This document shows positions 7,117-14,107 of a DNA stretch of 18,593 nucleotides, piece by piece. How positions within the stretch are numbered: position 1 is the stretch's first letter; each line of letters opens with the position of its first letter. The DNA lies in assembly GCA_025928215.1 (NCBI GenBank), contig JAICJW010000028.1, positions 1 through 18,593 on the forward strand. The letters are read 5' to 3'. The position numbers and the translations under genes are program-made. The notes under the pieces were generated by a model that had not been told where the DNA came from, did not search any database, and was given only the letters and a program-made list of their open reading frames with translations. The DNA comes from Chloroflexia bacterium. Its GTDB lineage: Bacteria; Chloroflexota; Chloroflexia; Thermomicrobiales; JALYUS01.

Positions 7117-7193
7117 GAACCACAGAGGATACAGAGCGGGGAAGAGAAAACAAACATTGTTCTCTTCGTGCTTCCTCTGTGCCTCTGTGGTTC
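7117..7193. repeat. 77-bp palindromic repeat of the ACCACAGAGG type
   Basis: The outer arms GAACCACAGAGG (7117-7128) and CCTCTGTGGTTC (7182-7193) are perfect inverses. A second CAGAG/CTCTG pair lies inside them, and the inner arms GAAGAGAAAACAA and TTGTTCTCTTC pair with a two-base bulge. The ACCACAGAGGnACAGAG motif is a widespread dispersed repeat in unrelated bacterial genomes. It fills nearly all of the 113-bp gap between the ThDP enzyme and the nucleoside hydrolase, ending 17 nt before the latter's ribosome-binding site. Its RNA would fold into one long hairpin. Confidence 0.8.
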
Positions 7194-7221
7194 ATGTGGG
7201 TTCGATTTGAGGAGGGATGGG

Positions 7222-8148
7222 ATGGCGTTGGAGGCGATTCGGGCAATTCTCGATGTGGATACCGGGGTGGATGATGCGATGGCGATTGCCCTCGCCGTCG
7301 CCGCGCCGACGATTGACCTCGTCGCGCTGACGACGGTCGCGGGGAACGTCGAACTGGAACACACGACCCGCAATACGCTGCGGGTGCTCGATTTCGTCGG
7401 TGCGTCACATATCCCGGTCTATCAGGGGATGAGCCGGCCGATTGATCGCCCCCTCTTTACCGCATCGCACATTCACGGATCGGACGGCCTCGGTGGCGCG
7501 GACATCCCCGAGTCGTCGCGGAGCGTCGAGGCGATCAGCGCGCCGCAATTTCTCATTGATGCGGCGCGGCAATCGCCCGGAGAATTGACCTTCATCTTCG
7601 TCGGGCCGTTGACCAACCTCGCGGTCGCGGTGGCGTTGGAGCCGGAGCTGCCGCGCCTCGTCAAACGGCTCGTCATCATGGGAGGCGCGTTCCGCATGCC
7701 GGGCAATACGACGGCGACGGCGGAATTCAACATTTTCGCGGACCCGATGGCGGCGGCGCAGGTGCTCGCGGCGGGCTTCGATGCGACGTGGGTCGGTCTC
7801 GATGTGACGACCAAAGCGGTGTTCGCCCGCGCGCAATGGGACGCGCTGGAAACGGCGACGGCACCGAACGCACAGATCGTCCGCAAAGCGGGCGCGCAAA
7901 TGTTCCTCACCTTCAATCGCCCGGTCTTCCAGTTGCATGACCCGCTTGCCGTCGCCGTTGCGGCGGACCCGACGCTCGTGGACGCGCCGGAAGAAGCCGT
8001 GATGATTGAGACGGGCGGCGACTATGCCGCCGGGCAGACGATCATCCAGCGACCGGGCCGCGAGGAGGGATGGGCTACGAAGGTGGCGAAAACCGTGGAC
8101 GCCCCGCGATTCGGGACATTTTTCACGGCGACATTGGGATTGTCATAG
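7222..8148 (+). CDS. inosine-uridine-preferring nucleoside hydrolase family protein
   Basis: This is a 308-aa cytoplasmic N-ribohydrolase that would split ribonucleosides into base and ribose for salvage. The family's Ca2+-binding signature DxDxxxDD is present at the N-terminus as DVDTGVDD (Asp11, Asp13, Asp17, Asp18). The middle has VGPLTNLAVAV and MGGAFRMPGNTTATAEFNIFADP, the usual ribose-binding stretch with the EFN triplet. The C-terminal QLHDPLAVA supplies the conserved His239 and Asp240. Length is normal for the family (about 310 aa). The ATG at 7222 is chosen because AGGAGGG at 7210-7216 precedes it. The open frame extends further 5', but that part would translate the palindromic repeat. 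Base preference (pyrimidine, purine or non-specific) cannot be read from the sequence. Confidence 0.93.
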   Translation: MALEAIRAILDVDTGVDDAMAIALAVAAPTIDLVALTTVAGNVELEHTTRNTLRVLDFVGASHIPVYQGMSRPIDRPLFTASHIHGSDGLGGADIPESSRSVEAISAPQFLIDAARQSPGELTFIFVGPLTNLAVAVALEPELPRLVKRLVIMGGAFRMPGNTTATAEFNIFADPMAAAQVLAAGFDATWVGLDVTTKAVFARAQWDALETATAPNAQIVRKAGAQMFLTFNRPVFQLHDPLAVAVAADPTLVDAPEEAVMIETGGDYAAGQTIIQRPGREEGWATKVAKTVDAPRFGTFFTATLGLS

Positions 8149-8231
8149 CAATTGTCGGTGGATCGCCGATCGCTTGAGGCGTGTGTCGCGGGAACACCGA
8201 CGGCTCGGTATGGGATAGCGGAGAAACCCTC

Positions 8232-8924
8232 ATGGACTTCCACCATTCGAGTGAAATTTGGCGAGATTATCCGGAGCTTGTTCCCGGTGTGCTCGTCGCC
8301 GGGGGAATAACCAGCGATGTCTCTGTCGGCTCGCGGCTCGCGAAGTTCCATGCCATCGCAGCATCGCGATTGGCAGACAATTCAGAAGGGGAGTTGCCCG
8401 AAATTCAGGCATGGCGGCGCGCCTTCTCGCGGATGGGTCTCAAGCCCACGCAGTATCGCTGCGCCTCGGAATCGCTGTTACGACGCTTCAGGAAAGAAGG
8501 CGCTCTCCCACCGATTCACCCCCTGATAGACCTCTGCAATGCGATCTCGCTTGCCTTCGCGATCCCGGTAGCCGTGTTCGATGTCTCCGCGATCGCGGAG
8601 TCTGTCGAGGTTCGCTACGCGACCGGCGACGAAAGCTATCTGGCGTTCTCCGGTGAACTGGAGCATCCCGACGCGCATGAAGTGATCTTCGCGGACAATG
8701 CGGGGCGCGCGCACGCCCGGCGATGGACAAACCGGCAGAGCGCCGCGTCGGCTGTTCAGGATACGACAGCCGCTGTTTTAATCGTCGCGGAAGCGATGCA
8801 TGATTCGGCATCCGCCGATGTCCGGAAACTGACCGCGACGATTGCTGACGAACTCACCGCCGTCTGGTCTGCCACCCCCAAAACGACAATACTGAGCCAG
8901 ACGGCGCCGCGATTCGCGTTTTGA
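8232..8924 (+). CDS. free-standing B3/B4 domain protein (PheRS beta-like)
   Basis: This is a 230-aa protein resembling the B3/B4 domain of the phenylalanyl-tRNA synthetase beta subunit, which in the full synthetase carries editing activity. Visible family features are AWRRAFSRMGLKPTQYRCASESLLRR (about residues 60-90), PPIHPLIDLCNAISLAFAIPVAVFD (about 95-120), and the later sequence EVIFADNAGRAHARRWTNRQSA. Solo versions (COG3382 type) are common and are proposed, not proven here, to edit mischarged tRNA or hydrolyse aminoacyl esters. The ATG at 8232 has GGAGA 7 nt upstream. The 83-bp gap after the nucleoside hydrolase contains no terminator I can see, so the two may be cotranscribed. There is no membrane or export signal. 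Confidence 0.85.
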   Translation: MDFHHSSEIWRDYPELVPGVLVAGGITSDVSVGSRLAKFHAIAASRLADNSEGELPEIQAWRRAFSRMGLKPTQYRCASESLLRRFRKEGALPPIHPLIDLCNAISLAFAIPVAVFDVSAIAESVEVRYATGDESYLAFSGELEHPDAHEVIFADNAGRAHARRWTNRQSAASAVQDTTAAVLIVAEAMHDSASADVRKLTATIADELTAVWSATPKTTILSQTAPRFAF

Positions 8925-8944
8925 GAGACGACCCTTCCGAAGTC

Positions 8945-8968
8945 GCCCCTCCCCGAAAAGGGAGGGGC
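8945..8968. terminator. hairpin between convergent genes
   Basis: A 9-bp perfect stem (GCCCCTCCC at 8945-8953 with GGGAGGGGC at 8960-8968) has a 6-nt loop. It lies in the 59-bp gap between the stop codons of the B3/B4 gene (+) and the polyprenyl synthase gene (-). Position and stability fit a shared terminator, but neither strand has a U-tract. The CCCCTCCC/GGGAGGGG core is shared with the terminator after lon. Confidence 0.5.
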
Positions 8969-8983
8969 AGGGGGAGCGATTCG

Positions 8984-9973
8984 CTACGACTTCCGCGCCG
9001 TTACGAAGTCGGCCATCGCCGTGAGGTAGTCGCGCGCGTTGCCGGCGGGGAGCGTTTCGAGCTGCCGCTTCGCGCTATCTACGGCCGCTTGCGCCTCGCC
9101 GATCGCGGCATCAAGCGCGCCTGAGAGACGCACCCGGCCGACGAGCGCGTCAATCGCGGTGTCGTCGGTCTTCGTGCCGAGCACGATCTTGCGGATCAGT
9201 TCGCGATCATCCGCGTCGGCATACCGCTCGAGATAGAACATCATCGGGAGGGTTAACGTCCCTTGCCGGAGGTCAGAACCGGCGGGCTTGCCGATGTCTT
9301 CGGACGTTTCGCGCAGATCGAGCACATCATCCACAATCTGAAAACCCATGCCGATCTGCGTCCCGTAGGCGCGGAGCGCCTGCACCGCGTCGGCGGGCGC
9401 AGCGGAGAGGATGCCGCCGAATTCGGCGGCGGTCGCGAAGAGGGCGGCCGTCTTGCCGTGGATGCGGCGGTCGTATTGCTGGCGGGTCTGATCCCACTGG
9501 CGTGTCTGGAAAATCTCGTCCAGTTCGCCGTTGCAGATTTCGCCTAATGTCTCGGCGAAGAGCGTCATCGCGCGCAGATTATCCGACTTCGAGACGAGGA
9601 CGGCGGACTGTGCGAAGAGGTAATCGCCGAGGAGCACGACAATCGTCGTTGGTAGCACGGAATTGAGCGTCGCCGCGCCGCGCCGGAAGAGCGCCTTGTC
9701 CACCGTATCGTCATGGATCAGGCTGGCGATGTGCAGCAGTTCGATGCCGGCGGCGGCGGGCGCGAGGCGGGCGATGTCATAGTCGAACAGCCGCGCGGCG
9801 GCGAGCAGCACGCGCGGGCGGAGCATCTTGCCCTTGGCGGCAATGATGCCATTGAGGAGATCGGACATCACCGGATAGTTGACCGCGACGGTCTCACGAA
9901 TCGTATCCTCGACGCGCGCGAGGCCGACGTTCGTGATCGGGTCGCGCAGCACATCACTCGTTATTGCGGGCAT
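8984..9973 (-). CDS. trans-polyprenyl diphosphate synthase (long-chain type)
   Basis: This is a 329-aa cytosolic isoprenoid synthase that extends allylic diphosphates with isopentenyl diphosphate. The first Asp-rich motif is HDDTVD (Asp88, Asp89, Asp92), followed by FRRGAATLN. The second is FQIVDDVLDL (Asp215, Asp216, Asp219), with GKPAGSDLRQGTLTLP after it. KGKMLRPRVLL near residue 50 gives the substrate-binding Lys and Arg. Residue -5 from the first Asp is Ala83, not an aromatic residue, which in this family favours long products such as the heptaprenyl to nonaprenyl side chains of menaquinone. Product length is therefore inferred, not shown. The ATG at 9973 has only a weak ribosome-binding site. 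A second, UbiA-type isoprenoid enzyme lies 3 kb away at 13122. Confidence 0.93.
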   Translation of the reverse strand: MPAITSDVLRDPITNVGLARVEDTIRETVAVNYPVMSDLLNGIIAAKGKMLRPRVLLAAARLFDYDIARLAPAAAGIELLHIASLIHDDTVDKALFRRGAATLNSVLPTTIVVLLGDYLFAQSAVLVSKSDNLRAMTLFAETLGEICNGELDEIFQTRQWDQTRQQYDRRIHGKTAALFATAAEFGGILSAAPADAVQALRAYGTQIGMGFQIVDDVLDLRETSEDIGKPAGSDLRQGTLTLPMMFYLERYADADDRELIRKIVLGTKTDDTAIDALVGRVRLSGALDAAIGEAQAAVDSAKRQLETLPAGNARDYLTAMADFVTARKS

Positions 9974-9993
9974 TGGAAGCGTCTCTGCTTTCT

Positions 9994-10013
9994 ATCCTGC
10001 TCCATTGCAGGAT
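9994..10013. repeat. small hairpin in the polyprenyl synthase leader
   Basis: ATCCTGC (9994-10000) and GCAGGAT (10007-10013) form a 7-bp stem with a 6-nt loop, starting 20 nt upstream of the polyprenyl synthase ATG on the minus strand. It would sit in the 5' untranslated RNA close to the ribosome-binding region. Its role is not evident. Confidence 0.4.
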
Positions 10014-10052
10014 GCGGGCGGTGTAGATGCGCGCCGCCCCTTCATAAATTGT

Positions 10053-10068
10053 GCCGGGAATTCCCGGC
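10053..10068. promoter_or_regulatory. perfect 16-bp palindrome, possible operator
   Basis: GCCGGGAATTCCCGGC is fully self-complementary with no spacer. A gapless GC-rich dyad suits a dimeric regulator better than an RNA hairpin, because there are no loop bases. It lies about 80 bp upstream of the polyprenyl synthase start and about 240 bp upstream of comB. The binding protein is unknown. Confidence 0.35.
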
Positions 10069-10260
10069 CACCGGACGAAATGATACTCCCGTCACGCGCC
10101 CCCGTCCACGCGAGCCAAACGTGATGCACGTGCCGTGCCAAGCTTGAGTGGTCGCGAAATACGCACAATCCAGACCTTCGGGATCGGCCGCTTGCGTTTC
10201 CGGCAATCAGATGATACGGTACGCCGCGTGGAACAGAGCTTGTGCTACGCAATTATCTAG

Positions 10261-10286
10261 ATGAACGTACGGTATGAACGTATGGC
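10261..10286. repeat. two tandem 13-bp imperfect copies upstream of comB
   Basis: ATGAACGTACGGT (10261-10273) is followed directly by ATGAACGTATGGC (10274-10286), with 11 of 13 bases identical. The pair ends 20 bp before the comB GTG at 10306. It may be a regulator half-site pair or chance duplication. Confidence 0.5.
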
Positions 10287-10305
10287 GATGATTCGCTGAA
10301 GGCAG

Positions 10306-11154
10306 GTGCGCGTGCGGTTACGAGTGGCCCCGACCGCCTCATCCATTGGTGACTGTCGTGGTAGTGTCTGCATCGTGGTAGATGTTGTGCGGGCGAGCAC
10401 GACGCTCCTCACGTTGTGCGAGCGGGGCGCGGGGCCGATCCGCGTCGTGACCGATCTGGATGAAGCGCATCGCGTGGCGCGCGCCGGGAATGATCGGGCG
10501 CTTCTCGTCGGGGAGCAAGGCGGCATCATCGCCCCTGGCTTCGATCTCGACAACTCGCCGACAGCCGTGACAGCGGCGTCCGTCGCCGGACGGGGCGTCG
10601 TGATGCGCACGAGCAATGGAACGGTCGCGCTCGCCCACCTTGCCGCCGCTCCCCTCGCCCTTATCGGGTGCATCCGCAATGGCGCGGCGGTGATGGAGCG
10701 GGCGATAACGGAAGCGACCGCCCGGAACCTCGATGTCCTGGTCGTCTGCGCGGGGCAGGAACATGGGACGGTCTTTGCGCTCGATGACATTCTCGCGGCG
10801 GGTTTCCTCGTGGCGTCCACGTGGGAAACGCATGGCCCGTGGGTCTTCCCGGATCAGCAGGAGACGGCGCGGATGATTGATGAGTCTGCCCTGGCCGCTC
10901 TGACGCTCTACCGCTCATTCGTCGGGGAGATACCGACACCGGATGCCGAAACCTTCCTGCACGCGCTGCTCCAGTGCGCCGGCCCGCGCTTCATCGCGAC
11001 GACCGGCCGGCTCGATGATGTGCGCTATTGCGCGACACCGAATCAGAGCGCCGTTGTGCCCCGCGTCCAGCCGACGCCGGACGGCCCAACGGTGGTCAGC
11101 GGGCAGCCGCTCCCCCTCGCCGCGCCTGCCGATGCGACCCTTTCGACCGCGTAG
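10306..11154 (+). CDS. comB: 2-phosphosulfolactate phosphatase family protein (ComB)
   Basis: This is a 282-aa protein of the Mg-dependent ComB family, which in methanogens converts 2-phosphosulfolactate to sulfolactate for coenzyme M synthesis. Family motifs are VVDVVRASTTL (residues 24-34), LLVGEQGGIIAPGFDLDNSP (66-85), VVMRTSNGTVAL (98-109) and DVLVVCAGQEHGTVFALDDILAAG (about 143-166). No other coenzyme M or sulfolactate gene is present here, so the real substrate in this organism is uncertain; many non-methanogens carry an orphan copy. The start is ambiguous: GAAGG at 10298-10302 is 3 nt from the GTG at 10306 and 9 nt from the in-frame GTG at 10312, so the latter may be the true start. 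The stop codon TAG overlaps the ribosome-binding site of the next gene, which implies coupled translation. Confidence 0.87.
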   Translation: MRVRLRVAPTASSIGDCRGSVCIVVDVVRASTTLLTLCERGAGPIRVVTDLDEAHRVARAGNDRALLVGEQGGIIAPGFDLDNSPTAVTAASVAGRGVVMRTSNGTVALAHLAAAPLALIGCIRNGAAVMERAITEATARNLDVLVVCAGQEHGTVFALDDILAAGFLVASTWETHGPWVFPDQQETARMIDESALAALTLYRSFVGEIPTPDAETFLHALLQCAGPRFIATTGRLDDVRYCATPNQSAVVPRVQPTPDGPTVVSGQPLPLAAPADATLSTA

Positions 11155-11165
11155 GAGGCCATTCC

Positions 11166-13049
11166 TTGGTATTACGACAACGCCACTTCGCCGTGCGCAG
11201 CCAACCATACCGCCGCCGGACGCGCGGCCCATGGCGGGGGCTGGTCGCGGCAGGCGTGATCGCCGCGGTCGGATACGGCGCCTACACACTGGTCGGGCAG
11301 ATCGGGGCGGGCGGCGCGGGCCAGCTGGGAACATTCATTGTCAAGGATGCCTATAGCGGGAATCCGGTCGCGGGGGCGCAGGTGATGGTGATCCCGCTTG
11401 CCTGCCCTAATGGCGTGTGTGCGCCTGCGGAGACGACGGCCCAGGGCATCGTCGGGCGGAAGTTCCTCGCGAACGCGCGGGGCGAGGTGCATGCCCGCCT
11501 GCTCAGTGCGCGTGTGACGGTGGTTGCGTCGCAGCGGGAATACGATGCGCGGCAACTCGACGTGCCGTGGCCTCCGAGTGAACCCGCGACACTCGCTCTC
11601 CGACCGACATGGGTTGCCGGACGCATTACCGCGCTCGGTCAGCCACTCGCCAATATCAAGGTGGAGGCGGCGCTGCCGGGTACGGAGCCGGAGGCGTCGG
11701 CAATGACGGACGCGGATGGGCGCTACCGCCTCACCGGTGTGCCGGACGGCGCGAGCCTGATCGTGGACGCGCCGAACATGAGCCGCCGCCCGCACCCGAT
11801 CGCACAGCAGACGACGATGGATCTGGCGCTTCGGCCCGATGTCATTACCGGTGTGGCGCGCGACCCGCACGGGCAACCCATCCCCGGCGTGACAGTCGCC
11901 GCTGGTGGCGTTGTCGCGCAGACGGACGCGGACGGCGCGTATCGGCTCGAAGGCGTTGACGAGGGCGTACCGCTCATCGTCAAGGGCGTCGGTTATCTGC
12001 CGCAGACGATCCCGCTCGGCACCAATCTGACGCAGGATGTGACGCTCCAGCCGTTCGTCGCGAAGGGCATCTATATGGAGGCTCCCGCCGCCGATGATCC
12101 GGCGCAACTCGACCGGATGATGAATCTGATCGCCACGAAGGATGTGAACGCGCTGGTTGTAGACCTCAAAGATAATAACGGCGTCGTCTACTACGATTCG
12201 AAGGTGCCGCTGGCGCGCGAGGTCGGTGCGGTGCAGCCGATCCTCAACGTCCCGCAACTGTTGCAGACGTTGCACGCGAAGAACATCTATGCCATCGCCC
12301 GCATCGTCGTGATGGAAGACCCGATTGCGGCGACAAAGCGGCCCGACCTGGCGATCAAGGATGCGCGAACGGGGAAGGTCTGGCGGACGTCCGCCGGTCA
12401 AGCATGGCTGAATCCGACCAATCCGCAGGTCTGGCAATACATCAGCGATCTGGGGGCGGAGGCCGCCAATCTCGGCTTCGACGAGGTGCAGTTCGATTAC
12501 GTGCGCTTCCCCTCGGACGGCGTCCTGAATGCCACAGAATACGGCTCCGGCTTCACCGGCGGCCAGCAGGAGCGGCGCGCCGCTATCACGGGGTTCCTGA
12601 AGGCGGCGCGCGCGAAAATCGCCCCGACCCGCGCGTTGATGGGCGCGGATATCTTCGGCATCACCGCATGGGAGAAGGATGATAACGGCATCGGCCAGCA
12701 GTTCGAGGACCTCGCCGCACTCGTTGATGTCATCTGCCCGATGGATTACCCGTCGCACTACGGGCGCGGCTTCAACGGCTGGGATATTCCGAACAACTAC
12801 CCGTACGACGTAATCAAACAGAGCCTGATCGAGCGCGAGCAGCGCATACCCGGTGTCGCGAAGAAGACGCGCCCGTGGCTTCAGGCATTCAACTACGGGC
12901 CGGGTATAGACTACGGCACCGCGCAGATTCAGGCGCAGATTCAGGCCTGCACCGAGATGCAGAGCAGCGGCTATCTGCTCTGGAACATTTCCAGCGCGTA
13001 CGATCCGGCGTGGTTGCCGCCGACGCCGACACCCGTGGCTGTCGGTTAA
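11166..13049 (+). CDS. membrane-anchored putative glycoside hydrolase (DUF4015/GH-like) with Ig-like repeats
   Basis: This is a 627-aa surface protein. An N-terminal transmembrane helix (residues 25-44, after a basic cytoplasmic stretch) is followed by three carboxypeptidase-regulatory-like Ig modules. The last two carry TDADGRYRLTGV and TDADGAYRLEGV. From about residue 299 to 615 comes a TIM-barrel-like domain of the DUF4015 putative glycosyl hydrolase type. Its motifs are KGIYMEAPAA, VNALVVDLKDNNG, WLNPTNPQVWQYI, GFDEVQFDYVRFPSDG with likely catalytic acids Asp439/Glu440 and Asp444, GADIFGITAW, and CPMDYPSHY around Asp527. The substrate is unknown, presumably an extracellular or envelope glycan. 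The start is TTG at 11166, 7 nt after AGGAGG (11153-11158), which overlaps the comB stop. A longer upstream frame would run inside comB. The C-terminus is a Pro/Thr tail. Confidence 0.87.
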   Translation: MVLRQRHFAVRSQPYRRRTRGPWRGLVAAGVIAAVGYGAYTLVGQIGAGGAGQLGTFIVKDAYSGNPVAGAQVMVIPLACPNGVCAPAETTAQGIVGRKFLANARGEVHARLLSARVTVVASQREYDARQLDVPWPPSEPATLALRPTWVAGRITALGQPLANIKVEAALPGTEPEASAMTDADGRYRLTGVPDGASLIVDAPNMSRRPHPIAQQTTMDLALRPDVITGVARDPHGQPIPGVTVAAGGVVAQTDADGAYRLEGVDEGVPLIVKGVGYLPQTIPLGTNLTQDVTLQPFVAKGIYMEAPAADDPAQLDRMMNLIATKDVNALVVDLKDNNGVVYYDSKVPLAREVGAVQPILNVPQLLQTLHAKNIYAIARIVVMEDPIAATKRPDLAIKDARTGKVWRTSAGQAWLNPTNPQVWQYISDLGAEAANLGFDEVQFDYVRFPSDGVLNATEYGSGFTGGQQERRAAITGFLKAARAKIAPTRALMGADIFGITAWEKDDNGIGQQFEDLAALVDVICPMDYPSHYGRGFNGWDIPNNYPYDVIKQSLIEREQRIPGVAKKTRPWLQAFNYGPGIDYGTAQIQAQIQACTEMQSSGYLLWNISSAYDPAWLPPTPTPVAVG

Positions 13050-13086
13050 AGGGAGCGTGGGGGGGTGGGGAGTGAGGATTCCCCGT

Positions 13087-13115
13087 TTGACGGTTCCCCC
13101 GGCAGGGCGTACGCT
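13087..13115 (+). promoter_or_regulatory. promoter of a leaderless UbiA transcript
   Basis: TTGACG (13087-13092) and TACGCT (13110-13115) are spaced by exactly 17 bp. The -35 matches five of six consensus bases, and the -10 has the TAnnnT core. The expected transcription start, seven bases after the -10, is 13122, which is the A of the UbiA ATG. No Shine-Dalgarno sequence lies at normal spacing before that ATG. Confidence 0.6.
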
Positions 13116-13121
13116 GACCGC

Positions 13122-14057
13122 ATGAGCGACACCCTCACATCCGATCCGACGCCAGTTCCGCCCGCCAGGACGGCGCATGTCCGGCGGTCGCTTGGACGCG
13201 CCCTGCTCAAAGAAGCGCGCCCGAAGCAGTGGATCAAGAACAGCTTCCTCTTCGCCGGGATCATCTTCGCCAAGCAACTGACCAATGTCACCGCGATCGG
13301 GCAGGTGATCGCGGGGTTTGCGCTCTTTTGTCTGGTCGCCAGTGCGATCTATTTCATCAACGACCTGCGCGACCGGGCGGCGGATCGCCTGCATCCCAAG
13401 AAGCGTTTTCGGCCCATCGCCGCCGGGGAAATCCCCGTGCGCCTCGCCTGGGTGGTCGCCCTCAGCGGGCTTGGCGTGGCGATCCCGCTCTCGTTCCTGC
13501 TGCGCCCGCTGTTCGGGGTGATCATCGTCGGGTACGTCGCCCTCCAGGTCGCCTACACCTACTGGCTCAAGGAGCAGATAATCCTCGATGTCTTCGCCCT
13601 CGCCGCCAGTTTCGTCCTGCGGGCGATGGCGGGGGCGGTGGTGATCGCCGCGCCGATCTCCCCCTGGCTCTATGTCTGCACGGTGCTGCTCTCGCTCTGT
13701 CTCGGCTTCGCCAAGCGACGCCATGAACTGGTGCTCCTCGAAGCGGGAGCGGGGAGCCATCGGGCGGTGCTGGATGAGTACTCGGCGACGTTGTTGGAGG
13801 AGATCATCGCGGTGGTGACGAGTGCGACGGTGATGGCCTACGCACTCTACACGTTCAACGCGGAGAACCTGCCCGCGAATCACGCGATGATGTTCACGAT
13901 TCCCTTCGTGCTCTATGCGGTCTTCCGCTATCTCTATCTGGTCTACCGCAAGGGCGAGGGAGGCAGCCCGGAGGAGGCGCTCTTCGCGGACCGCCCCCTG
14001 CTGGTCTGTATCCTGCTGTGGGGAATCACAAGCATCGCCATCCTCTACCTCCTGTAA
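13122..14057 (+). CDS. UbiA-family prenyltransferase, decaprenyl-phosphate phosphoribosyltransferase-like
   Basis: This is a 311-aa polytopic membrane enzyme with about eight or nine helices. KEARPKQWIKNSFLFAGIIFAK near the N-terminus is typical of the branch that includes mycobacterial Rv3806c, which transfers phosphoribose to decaprenyl phosphate. The first Asp-rich motif is NDLRDRAADRLHPKKRFRPIAAG (Asn80, Asp81, Asp84, Asp88). The second region reads YTYWLKEQIILDVFALAASFVLRAMAGA. The acceptor is probably a polyprenyl phosphate, but a quinone-type or other substrate is not excluded. No epimerase or arabinosyl-transferase gene is visible nearby. An in-frame GTG at 13065 would add an unlikely polar extension from a G-run, so I take the ATG at 13122, which coincides with a predicted transcription start. 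Confidence 0.88.
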   Translation: MSDTLTSDPTPVPPARTAHVRRSLGRALLKEARPKQWIKNSFLFAGIIFAKQLTNVTAIGQVIAGFALFCLVASAIYFINDLRDRAADRLHPKKRFRPIAAGEIPVRLAWVVALSGLGVAIPLSFLLRPLFGVIIVGYVALQVAYTYWLKEQIILDVFALAASFVLRAMAGAVVIAAPISPWLYVCTVLLSLCLGFAKRRHELVLLEAGAGSHRAVLDEYSATLLEEIIAVVTSATVMAYALYTFNAENLPANHAMMFTIPFVLYAVFRYLYLVYRKGEGGSPEEALFADRPLLVCILLWGITSIAILYLL

Positions 14058-14065
14058 TCCTTCCG

Positions 14066-14094
14066 TTGCGGAAACCGGGATGGCGCGATACACT
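14066..14094 (+). promoter_or_regulatory. sigma-70-type promoter of the hsp20-lon operon
   Basis: TTGCGG (14066-14071), a 17-bp spacer and TACACT (14089-14094) give a good housekeeping promoter. Transcription should start near 14101, placing the CIRCE operator at about +8 to +34, the arrangement in which HrcA blocks the promoter. The leader to the hsp20 ATG would be about 137 nt. Confidence 0.65.
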
Positions 14095-14107
14095 ACCGAC
14101 GGTTCGA

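Larger units (their letters stand above)
9974..10305. other. 332-bp intergenic region between divergent genes
   Basis: No convincing gene lies here. An 86-codon minus-strand frame (10252-9992) has no ribosome-binding site and no recognisable protein character. The region separates the divergent polyprenyl synthase and comB genes, so it must hold both promoters, yet I see no strong -35/-10 pair on either strand. It does hold a 7-bp hairpin (9994-10013), a perfect 16-bp palindrome (10053-10068), an ACGTG-ATG-CACGT palindrome (10119-10131) and a 13-bp imperfect tandem repeat (10261-10286). Confidence 0.6.

Noticed and set aside
9992..10252. An 86-codon minus-strand frame upstream of the polyprenyl synthase
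   Set aside because: No ribosome-binding site and no recognisable protein character; it spans two palindromes.
13065..13121. GTG at 13065 as the UbiA start
   Set aside because: It lies inside a G-run, and the 19 extra residues are polar and unlike the family. The promoter box TTGACG-N17-TACGCT points to the ATG at 13122 instead.
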